Origin: Clostridia bacterium UC5.1-1D2
GTDB taxonomy: Bacteria; Bacillota; Clostridia; Lachnospirales; Lachnospiraceae
NCBI GenBank assembly: GCA_001304855.1
Contig: BBZN01000006.1
Span: forward strand, 1 to 64,000
DNA: 64,000 nt
Reading direction: 5' to 3'
Positions 40,061-47,641 of the stretch are shown here, one piece after another (position 1 is the stretch's first letter; each line of letters starts with the position of its first letter). Position numbers and translations under genes: made by a program. The notes below the pieces were generated by a model. The model did no database searches, was not told the origin of the DNA, and saw only the letters and a program-made list of their open reading frames with translations.

Positions 40061-40273
40061 CTATCTATAATATCCCCCTGTGCGGGAAGTGTCAATTGTC
40101 AATTTGTATACTTTGCAAAGGGAAGGGGATTCTGCGTTTGCAATCATTCCTCCCATATTTGTCCCTATCATTTTGGCCACCGTCTTGTTGACCGGAGAAG
40201 GCCGCTTTTCCACCTGGTAATATCCATCCAGGGCCGCGTGGCCAATAAATACTGTATAGAGCTTTTTCTTCAT
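40061..40273 (-). pseudogene. N-terminal fragment of a PfkB-like sugar kinase
   Basis: From the ATG at 40273 (minus strand) the translation starts MKKKLYTVFIGHAALDGYYQ and continues to GTNMGGMIANAES. This resembles the N-terminus of PfkB-family sugar kinases, including the GGMIANAA-type glycine motif. After about residue 47 the similarity stops and the frame ends. It is therefore probably a relic of a kinase gene that once stood between the GntR gene and the ECF operon. The ribosome site is weak. It could also be a coincidental small gene, but the motif order argues against that. Confidence 0.5.
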
Positions 40274-40400
40274 TATTTCTTTGCACCATGCATGCATCCA
40301 CAGGGCGTGCAGATGCACCTCTTTTCTCTTTTATACCCTATATCATAACAAGAAAATTGTGCAATTGCAACATAAAAATTTTTAAAAATTAAAAATTATA

Positions 40401-40429
40401 TTGACTTTTAATACAAGTTGTATTATCAT
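40401..40429 (+). promoter_or_regulatory. ECF-operon promoter with 15-bp palindromic operator
   Basis: TTGACT (40401-40406) and TATCAT (40424-40429) are spaced by 17 bp. The spacer is almost entirely a perfect palindrome, AATACAA-G-TTGTATT (40410-40424), ideally placed for repression. The divergent GntR/UTRA protein is the likely binder. Confidence 0.78.
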
Positions 40430-40484
40430 GTATTATGAAAAACGTGCATAACTAACTGCGAAAAAATTTGAGGAGGTACATATT

Positions 40485-41082
40485 ATGTCCAAGAAAACAA
40501 ACAAAATGGCTTTTTACCTGATTCCCCTGGGAATTGCGATTAACTTTGTATTTGGTGAGATTGTGCTTTTGCTGGGACTTCCCATTTATCTGGATACAGT
40601 GGGCACAATCATCGTGGGTGCTCTTTGCGGCCCCATGTACAGCATCATAACTGCGGTAGCTACCTGCGGCCTGCTGTGCATTACATCCCCGGAAACCCTG
40701 TTCTATCTGGGCGGTTACCTGGCCAGCGGCATCTTGGTGGGGGTTATGGGGGAAGCGGGGATGGTTCAGGGGGATCGTCAAAACCATCTGTTTCGCTCTG
40801 CTGCTGGGATGTGTGGACGGGCTTCTGGCTTCCTTTATGACCATGACAATATACGGGGGATATACGGCGTTCCCCTCGGGGATTGTCACGGGATTTGTTG
40901 CTAAAACCTTTGATCTGCCCATTCTTACTGCAAATGTGATAGCGGAGATTACTACGGACGTGGCTGATAAGATTCCGTCGGTTATTATTGCATTTCTGGC
41001 TTTAAAAAATATTCCGGACCGCTTTCTTGTTAAGCTGCCCTTTGGTGATAAATACATTAACGCCGACGGTAATAAAACGTGA
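40485..41082 (+). CDS. ECF transporter S (substrate-binding) component (probable frameshift)
   Basis: This small membrane protein of about 198 residues has six predicted helices and determines the specificity of an energy-coupling-factor importer. Recognisable segments are LPIYLDTVGTIIVGALCGP, SPETLFYLGGYLASGILVG and MTIYGGYTAFPSGIVTGFV. One surplus G in the GGGGG run near 40768 splits it; removing it continues as GIVKTICFALLLGCVDG. The start follows a GAGGAGG-like site. The class does not match a named vitamin S component that I know, and the neighbours suggest a sugar- or nucleoside-like substrate. Confidence 0.82.
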
Positions 41083-41150
41083 CAAATGCTGCGGTGTTCA
41101 TAACTCCGGACAGTGGTTATGGAGCAGGCATATAGATTTGGAGGATTTTT

Positions 41151-41947
41151 ATGAACAAGCAAGAGGAATTTATTAATTCTTTTCGTAGACCAAAGCTACA
41201 CGGTAATTTTATTTTAGATCTAAATCCCTTTACGAAAATAAACATGATTGTGGCCGCTACCTTGGCCGGGGCTTTTTTAAGCGTTTACTGGTCCCGGATA
41301 GCGGTTGTGGTGTTCTGTATTGCCGTAAATGCCTGTGCAGGCAGAGAAGTCTTTAGAAAATTCATAAAGCTTTACGGCCGGCTTGAAAGCTTTCTTTTCA
41401 TAATGCTGGTTTTAATCAACACCGCTTTCCGGCCGGGAGAAACGCTTTATTGGGAGTGGTGGATTATCGGAATTACGAAAGAAGGTTTTCTTCACGGGCT
41501 GGAAATGGGCTTTTTGATTGCTTCTATTTGCGGGGCGGTTATGACCCTTTATCACATAATTCCAGGCAAAGATATGATGTATTCTCTGGAGAAGCTGGGC
41601 GTAACCAGATCCGCTTCTTATATAATTATGGCCGCCATGCAGTCCACCACGGATCTGGGAAAGACATCCAGGATTATTATGGAATCCCAGAGCGCAAGGG
41701 GGGTAGAGACTACAGGCAGCCTGAAAAACCGCTTTAAAGCGCTGCTTCCCATACTTTTTCCTCTGCTTTTAAGCGCCATTGCTTCAACTGAGGAAAGACG
41801 GTAGCCATGGAGACAAAAGCCTTCGGTTCAGGAGCCAGGCCCACTCATATATATGAGCTGCGCAAAGCTTTGAGGGCAGAAGTGATAGGAAGTGTACTTA
41901 TTGATTTGGCAGTGGCGGCAGCAATCATCTGGAGGTTTGCGGTATGA
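41151..41947 (+). CDS. ECF transporter transmembrane component EcfT (probable frameshift)
   Basis: This scaffold protein of about 265 residues transmits ATP hydrolysis to the S component. It begins with a cytoplasmic part (LDLNPFTKINMIV) and has four to five membrane helices. The coupling motif ESQSARGVETTGSLKNRFK contains the typical A-R-G. A stop near 41803 is removed by one base at about 41800 (EERAVAMETKAFGSGARPTH, the second coupling helix motif), and the frame then ends at 41947. Its final ATGA overlaps the start of the first ATPase, so the genes are coupled. Confidence 0.86.
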
Positions 41948-42771
41948 AGAGTATAGTTTTAAAAGATATAAGATATAAATATCCTCTTGCCAAAGAATAC
42001 GCCCTGAAGGATATAAACGTTGCCTTTGAGACCAATAAGTTTTATGGAATCATCGGCCCTAACGGCAGTGGCAAATCTTCCTTGTGCAGCCTGATTAAGG
42101 GGCTGATTCCGGACTTTTATCTGGGTGACTTGGAGGGAACCGTGGAAATTGATGATATACCCATCGGACAGTGGGATAAAAATAAGCTCTGCACAAAGGT
42201 GGGATACATATTTCAGAACCCGTTTACCCAAATCAGCGGGATCCGGGACAGCGTTCTGGAGGAGATTGTCCTTGGGCTGGAAAATCAGGGCCTCTCAAAA
42301 GATGAAATGATAGAGCGGGCCCTTCATGTAGCCAGGCTCATCGATATCTACGACATAATAGATAAGAACCCCAATGAGCTTTCAGGAGGACAACGCCAGC
42401 GGGTGGCATTTGCTTCCATTTTGGCTATGGATACGGATATTTATGTCATTGACGAACCTACCTCCCAGCTGGACCCTGAAGGCACAGAAAATGTATTTAA
42501 GATTATCCGATCTTTGAAGGAGCAAAAGAAAACGGTTATTCTTGTAGAGCATAAAATTGATTTGATGGCAGAGTATGCAGACGAAATCCTGGTAATGAGC
42601 GGGGGGCAGATTATCAGAAGAGGCCCTACCCAGGATATACTTTCTGATTACAGGCTGATGGGCCAAAAGATTGCAGTTCCCCAGACGGCAGTGTTCGGAA
42701 GGGATATGAAAAATGCAGGCAAACCTTTATCAGAGATTCCCATTACCATGGAGCTGCAGTCCGCTGTGTAA
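41944..42771 (+). CDS. ECF transporter ATP-binding subunit A1
   Basis: This intact 275-residue ABC ATPase has all canonical motifs: Walker A GPNGSGKSS, Q-loop FQNPFTQ, signature ELSGGQRQR, Walker B IYVIDEPTSQLD and switch His in LVEHK. The closing region (RRGPTQDILSD) is typical of EcfA proteins. It pairs with the next gene to power the importer. Its own signature is intact, unlike that of its partner. Confidence 0.92.
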   Translation: MKSIVLKDIRYKYPLAKEYALKDINVAFETNKFYGIIGPNGSGKSSLCSLIKGLIPDFYLGDLEGTVEIDDIPIGQWDKNKLCTKVGYIFQNPFTQISGIRDSVLEEIVLGLENQGLSKDEMIERALHVARLIDIYDIIDKNPNELSGGQRQRVAFASILAMDTDIYVIDEPTSQLDPEGTENVFKIIRSLKEQKKTVILVEHKIDLMAEYADEILVMSGGQIIRRGPTQDILSDYRLMGQKIAVPQTAVFGRDMKNAGKPLSEIPITMELQSAV

Positions 42772-42792
42772 AAGAGAGGCAGGGTGAATTCT

Positions 42793-43587
42793 ATGAATTG
42801 CATTGAATTTGTAAATGTATCCTTCCGTTATCCCAACGGCACTCTGGCCAATGAGAATCTGAATCTGAAAATCTGCCAGGGGGAGCGGGTGGCCATTATC
42901 GGCCAGAACGGCGCAGGCAAGACCACGGCTGTCAAACTTATGAACAGGCTGAACAAGCCCACAGAAGGCGATGTTCTGGTAAATGGCGTCAATACAAAAG
43001 AGAAAACCACCGCTCAGATTTCCGCCATCGTAGGATATGTGTTTCAGAATCCGGATGACCAGATATTTAAAAATACGGTTAAGGATGAGATCGAATTCTG
43101 GGCCCGATACAATCAACTGGACGAGGATGATATTAACCGCCGCAGCCTGCGTGCGGCAAAGCTCAGCGGAATTGAGAAATATTTCAGCTATAACCCTTAT
43201 GAGATACCATACTCGACTAAAAAGTTTGTCTCTATCGCCTCGGTTCTCATCGCTCAGACGCCCTATCTTATCCTGGACGAACCTACGGCAGGCCAGGATA
43301 TGGCAGGGGTGGAGTGCCTGGTTAATCTGATGGATGAGCTTCAGAAGGAGGGAAAAACTGTGATTACCATTACCCATGATATGGAGTTTGTGGCCGGTCA
43401 TTTTAAGCGGGTAGTGGTTATGGCCCATAAAAATATTATTGCAGACGGCACTCCGGAGGAGGTGTTTTCAAACGATACCATTCTCAGGGAGGCCAAAGTT
43501 AGAAAGCCGCAGATTTGCCAATTGTCCAACCGGCTTGGTATGGGCAATGTGATGCAGAGCAGCGAGCTGGTTAAAAAATTAAGATAG
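42793..43587 (+). CDS. ECF transporter ATP-binding subunit A2 with degenerate signature
   Basis: This intact ABC ATPase of about 264 residues has Walker A GQNGAGKTT, Q-loop FQNPDDQIF, Walker B YLILDEPTAGQD and switch His in TITHD. The signature LSGGQ is absent: the position reads EIPYSTKKFVSIASVL. In an EcfA1-A2 heterodimer this should leave only one fully competent ATP site. An alternative GTG start at 42784 is also possible; I chose the ATG 8 bases after AGGG. It lies 21 bp after A1. Confidence 0.9.
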   Translation: MNCIEFVNVSFRYPNGTLANENLNLKICQGERVAIIGQNGAGKTTAVKLMNRLNKPTEGDVLVNGVNTKEKTTAQISAIVGYVFQNPDDQIFKNTVKDEIEFWARYNQLDEDDINRRSLRAAKLSGIEKYFSYNPYEIPYSTKKFVSIASVLIAQTPYLILDEPTAGQDMAGVECLVNLMDELQKEGKTVITITHDMEFVAGHFKRVVVMAHKNIIADGTPEEVFSNDTILREAKVRKPQICQLSNRLGMGNVMQSSELVKKLR

Positions 43588-43600
43588 AGGTCAATTGAAT

Positions 43601-44338
43601 ATGAGGAAACACGAGTTTTTATCTATTTTTTCTGTTAAGAAGCCTGTTCTGGGCATGCTTCACCTCAAAGGGGATACGCCGGAACAGGTGATCCTGACGG
43701 CGGAGAGGGAAGCGCATGCCATGGTGGATAACGGCGTCGACGCAGTGATTGTGGAGAACTATTTTGGTACGGCGGAAAGCGCAGAACGGGTCTTGAGGCA
43801 TTTCCAAAAGGAGCAGGAGGCTTTCCTGTACGGCGTCAATATTTTGGACAACGATGAAGAAAATTTTCGGATGGCCCGTCAGTATGGAGCTTCTTTTTTA
43901 CAGCTGGATTCCGTTGCAGGCCACCTGACTCCTGAGGAGGACGACGCCTTCGGCACATTTCTGGAGAATTGCAGATCCGGCTTTGAGGGCTCCGTAATCG
44001 GCGGGGTAAGGTTTAAATATCAGCCTTACAAATCAGGACGTTCTCTGGAGGAGGATATAAGGATAGGCATGACCCGCTGCGACGCAATCGCAGTCACAGG
44101 GGAAGGGACGGGAATGCGTACGCCCATGGAAAAAATTGCAGAATTCCGAAGAATTGTGGGGCGGGATTTTCCCCTGGTGGCTGCGGCCGGGGTATCTCCG
44201 GAAACCTGCATGTTGCAGCTGAACTATGTGGATGCGGTAATTATAGGCAGTTATTTTAAAGATACATATAAAGATATGGGAGACGTGGATCCGCTGCATG
44301 TTCGTACGCTTATGGATTCGGTAAAACGCTGCCGTTAA
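43601..44338 (+). CDS. BtpA/SgcQ-family TIM-barrel protein
   Basis: This protein of about 245 residues is of the BtpA family, a (beta/alpha)8 barrel group whose enzymatic role is poorly defined; members include SgcQ of the E. coli sgc sugar cluster. Features are KKPVLGMLHLKG, NGVDAVIVENYFG, FLQLDSVAGHL, DAIAVTGEGTGMRTP and LVAAAGVSPETC with a phosphate-binding-like end (DAVIIGSYFKD). A TTG start at 43595 is possible, but the ATG at 43601 has better spacing from AGAGG. Its position inside the importer operon suggests an aldolase-, isomerase- or phosphosugar-type step. Confidence 0.85.
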   Translation: MRKHEFLSIFSVKKPVLGMLHLKGDTPEQVILTAEREAHAMVDNGVDAVIVENYFGTAESAERVLRHFQKEQEAFLYGVNILDNDEENFRMARQYGASFLQLDSVAGHLTPEEDDAFGTFLENCRSGFEGSVIGGVRFKYQPYKSGRSLEEDIRIGMTRCDAIAVTGEGTGMRTPMEKIAEFRRIVGRDFPLVAAAGVSPETCMLQLNYVDAVIIGSYFKDTYKDMGDVDPLHVRTLMDSVKRCR

Positions 44339-44535
44339 CCGGGACGGAAAGGGAGGATTTACAAAAAACGGAAGTTGAAATTACATCCCTTTCCAGGGAT
44401 GTTCTGGAACAATATGGAGCCTTATATAACCTGTCCGGAGAGGGGGCTGAGACGGGCAATACCTGTAGATGTTTCGACGACGGGTGGGTCCCTCCAGGTG
44501 ACAGTGAGTGATTTGCAGGAAAGGAGAGGGATAAA

Positions 44536-45708
44536 TTGAAGCAGTATTTTACTTATAAACCGGAATTATTTGATGAGGGGGAACCTGCAGATATAGGAGA
44601 ACTGTGTGAAAAATATCACATGGCTGGTACGGAGGTTTTTATGGAAGATTTTGCGCCTCCGGCTAAGCCTCTTTTCACAGATAACGCCGGAAAGAAAAAA
44701 CTGGTGGAACAGTTGAAGGCGCTCCGCGTAAAGCGGGTTCACTGCAGCTATTGGGGATATCCTACCAGTTTTTTGACTAAAAACCGGTTTCGCGAACTGG
44801 CAGAGCAGATCGGCGGATATGAAGGGATGATTTCCTATTATGGGGATTTGACGGGGGCTCATATGTTCTCAAGGTGGGCCCAGGAGTACGAGGCGGCCTG
44901 CGCGGTGGGAGCACAGGCTTATACATTCCACCTCATTGATTTTTCTGTGGTTGACGGCGCCTGGGCATTTACAATATCAAAAGAAGATATCAGACAGGCT
45001 ATGATTTTTATGACCCAGCAGCTGCTGTGCACACTGGAACAGAAGAAACTGCTTAGCGAAGATTCTCCGTCTATCGAACTGGAAAATGCAGGCTGGGGAC
45101 TGGAACATGGAATGCAGGTGGCAGACGATTATGAAATGCTTTTTTCACAGGTATATGACCCATGGGAGAAACTGAAAATTGGCTGGGAGATCAATCACAT
45201 ACTCCATGCCCTGGGCGTCAGCCCCCACACAGGAGAGGGCCGTTTCTTTTTACCGGAGGCGGAGATCACCCCTGTGATGGCATGGCTTCAAAAGTCCTAT
45301 GGGCACAGCCCTGCCACGCTTGCCATGGAATGGGTGGCCTGCAATCTTATGGCTCCCGGGCTTCAGGGAAAAATTGGTTCTGTCCATCTGTCGGACTGTG
45401 CAATGAAAACGGTAGAATATTTCCGAAACGGTATTTTATGCGCTCCCTATATCGACAATTTGTGGTCTATGGAGGATCCGGAGGACAGGATAAATTACGG
45501 GTGGAGAATGGTGCTGGATTACTATGACACCCATATACCGCTGGGAACGGGGATTCTTCCCCAAAAAGGGATGAGGGAACTTTTGCAGAAATTGAGGGAT
45601 AAAAATGAAGGGATAGTCTGCCTACATGAACTAAAAGCCAGCAAACCCCTGGTTCCTGCGCTTGAAGGGCAGATGGAATATCTGGGATTAAGAGGAGGAG
45701 CGGTATGA
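44536..45708 (+). CDS. sugar phosphate isomerase/epimerase-like TIM barrel
   Basis: This intact 390-residue protein belongs to the xylose-isomerase-like TIM-barrel superfamily. Candidate metal ligands are ELENAGWGLEHG, GWEINHILHALG and GSVHLSDCAMKT, and the C-terminal SKPLVPALEGQ region follows the barrel. It uses a TTG start with a strong AAGGAGAGG site 7 bases upstream. The stop overlaps the next ATG (ATGA). It is longer than usual for the family (about 280-320). The 197-bp gap before it has an open frame of about 50 codons without a good start. Confidence 0.8.
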   Translation: MKQYFTYKPELFDEGEPADIGELCEKYHMAGTEVFMEDFAPPAKPLFTDNAGKKKLVEQLKALRVKRVHCSYWGYPTSFLTKNRFRELAEQIGGYEGMISYYGDLTGAHMFSRWAQEYEAACAVGAQAYTFHLIDFSVVDGAWAFTISKEDIRQAMIFMTQQLLCTLEQKKLLSEDSPSIELENAGWGLEHGMQVADDYEMLFSQVYDPWEKLKIGWEINHILHALGVSPHTGEGRFFLPEAEITPVMAWLQKSYGHSPATLAMEWVACNLMAPGLQGKIGSVHLSDCAMKTVEYFRNGILCAPYIDNLWSMEDPEDRINYGWRMVLDYYDTHIPLGTGILPQKGMRELLQKLRDKNEGIVCLHELKASKPLVPALEGQMEYLGLRGGAV

Positions 45709-46618
45709 ACTATCTGGTAGCCGGTCCCTCGATTGTGAATGACATTGTTTTCAGGGATGGAACCATAAGCAGAAGACATCTGGGAGGCGCGGTGTTCTGC
45801 CTGGCCGGCATTAAGATCTGGTCGGACAGCTGCCTCTACCTTTCTAATGTAGGCCCTGATTTCCGGGATTTTTATGGGGAATGGATGGACGCCAACGGTT
45901 TTTCTGAGGAAGGGCTGCGGGTTATATTACCTCATACTTATTACACAGTGCTTCGCTATGGAGACCAGGGATTGTTTGCAGAGGAGTGCGTCTACGGACC
46001 GGAGGAGGATGAACTGATACTTCAGCTGGATCGCCCGGACGCGGGATGGATTGCAGAGAACTGTGACGGGCAGACAAAGGGAATCTATATTGAAGCCTGT
46101 GAGGATGACGCCGTCTGGGATGAAATACATATGATTAAGGCCGGGAGAGATATTAAGATTATGTGGGAAATACCTACGGACTCTGCTCTGGATCCGGGGC
46201 GGAGAGCAGCCGTTTTTTCAACAATTCAAAAGGCCGGGCTTTACTCTATTAATCTGCCGGAGGCTTCATGCCTGTTCCAGGCTGAGGATGAGGCGGATGC
46301 AATTTCCAGAATTCTTGGGCTGGGAGTTCCCTGTTATTTCCGGGTTGGGGCAAAAGGCTCCTATTTTCTGTGCGGCGGATCAAGCTATTTTGCCCCCAGC
46401 CTTACGGTAGGGGAGATAACCGATCCTACAGGTTGCGGGAATTGCTCTACGGCAGCAGCCTCTATGCATACTGCGAAGGTTATCCGCCAGAAGAGATTGG
46501 GCTTATAGGGAATATTTCTGCCGCTTACAATCTGCTGCAGTTCGGACCTTATCCCAAAGTGGATGGGAACGTCCGCAGACAGGCTCTACAGCTTTTGGAA
46601 AAGATGAGAAGAAAATAA
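45705..46618 (+). CDS. PfkB-family carbohydrate kinase-like protein with altered catalytic motif (probable frameshift)
   Basis: This ribokinase-fold protein of about 304 residues begins MNYLVAGPSIVNDIVFRDG and has a GGAVFCLAGIKIW substrate region. The C-terminal anion-hole motif, normally D-T-G-A-G-D, reads DPTGCGNCSTAAA, so the catalytic base Asp is replaced by Asn. One missing base near 46458 splits the end; restoring it gives LYAYCEGYPPEEIGLIGN and a normal C-terminus. It may be an inactive or altered kinase of the operon, or use another base. It is translationally coupled to the TIM-barrel gene. Confidence 0.84.
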
Positions 46619-46657
46619 GGGACAGAAATATGGAAGCTCTAAATTGTATAGGCAGAC

Positions 46658-46677
46658 GCCGGGAGGAGACTCCCGGC
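46658..46677 (+). terminator. hairpin after the ECF operon
   Basis: GCCGGGAG (46658-46665) pairs perfectly with CTCCCGGC (46670-46677) over a GAGA tetraloop. The T-rich stretch comes only 15-20 bases later, so termination is probable but not classical. Confidence 0.6.
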
Positions 46678-46766
46678 TATCTGTCATTGCTCTCTTTTTC
46701 TGTAATTCACACAGAAATGTATCCACTTTTTAAAATAAAATTAATAATAATTATCAATATTATTTA

Positions 46767-46819
46767 TTGACAAAGCTGGAAAGAGATGGTAAGATAATAT
46801 TAAGTTAGTTAAGACTAAC
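46767..46819 (+). promoter_or_regulatory. Dps/AhpC promoter with GTTAG-N6-CTAAC operator (site G)
   Basis: TTGACA (46767-46772) is followed by TAAGAT at 17 bp (46790-46795) or GATAAT at 20 bp (46793-46798). Site G is a perfect GTTAG-TTAAGA-CTAAC (46804-46819) just downstream. An AT-rich inverted repeat AATAAT-N7-ATTATT lies just upstream (about 46743-46766) and resembles, without matching well, PerR/Fur boxes. Confidence 0.7.
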
Positions 46820-46866
46820 ACATGAAATTAATCCGAAACCTATATAAATCAATCAGAAGAGGAGGG

Positions 46867-47030
46867 ATGAACTTAAGGATCTAACTGGAAGTTTAAACCA
46901 ACTGTTGGCGGACCTGAGTATTTTACACAAAAGCTGCAAAACTATTATGGGGCTGTTACAGAACTGATGTGGCAGAGCAGGGCAAGAGATGGTTCGGAGA
47001 CGGAAGCGTTCCGGGCAGGAGAAACTTAGT
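46867..47030 (+). pseudogene. Dps/ferritin-like N-terminal remnant
   Basis: The sequence reads MN-L-KDLTGSLNQLLADLSIL followed by KLQNYY in a shifted frame. This resembles the first helix of Dps-type ferritins (NQLLADLSI..KLQNYHW). Two one-base shifts are needed (near 46877 and 46924), and even then the protein ends after about 50 residues, far short of the 150-180 of Dps. It is thus a true remnant or internally deleted gene. A GAGGAGGG site lies directly upstream. It is the first gene behind operator G, ahead of AhpC. Confidence 0.5.
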
Positions 47031-47069
47031 AACAATTAAAAATTAAAATATGAACAGGAGGACATGATT

Positions 47070-47632
47070 ATGTCATTAATCGGAAAAGAAATCAGTGATT
47101 TTACAGTACAGGCTTTTGCAGGCGGCGAATTTAAGGAAGTTAAAAAGGCGGATGTGTTAGGAAAGTGGGGCGTATTTTTCTTCTATCCTGCGGATTTCAC
47201 CTTTGTGTGCCCTACGGAGCTGGAGGATCTGGCCAATAAGTATGAGGAGTTCAAGGGGATTAACTGTGAGATTTACAGCGTTTCCTGCGACAGCCACTTT
47301 GTGCACAAGGCCTGGCACGATGCGTCCAAAACCATCAAAAAGATTCAGTACCCCATGCTGGCAGACCCCACGGGCGCTTGGCCAGAGACTTTGATGTGAT
47401 GATTGAGGCAGACGGCATGGCAGAGAGAGGCAGTTTTATTGTAAACCCCGAAGGCAGGATTGTGGCCTATGAGGTAATTGCAGGAAATGTGGGAAGAAAT
47501 GCGGACGAGCTGTTCCGCCGTGTCCAGGCCTCCCAGTTTGTGGCGGAACACGGAGATCAGGTGTGCCCTGCCAAGTGGCAGCCCGGAGCAGAGACATTGA
47601 AGCCAAGTCTGGATTTGGTAGGATTAATCTAA
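47070..47632 (+). CDS. ahpC: alkyl hydroperoxide reductase C, 2-Cys peroxiredoxin (probable frameshift)
   Basis: This peroxiredoxin reduces hydrogen peroxide and organic peroxides. The peroxidatic Cys is in DFTFVCPTE (about residue 47) and the resolving Cys is in DQVCPAKW near the C-terminus, as in AhpC of the Prx1 subfamily. One base is missing near 47380 (DPTGALARDF). With it restored the length is 187 residues, the classical AhpC size. The ATG at 47070 is chosen over 47064 because of the spacing from AGGAGG. The TrxR-AhpF-like protein 9 bp downstream is the likely electron donor. Confidence 0.95.
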
Positions 47633-47641
47633 GGAGCGTAT

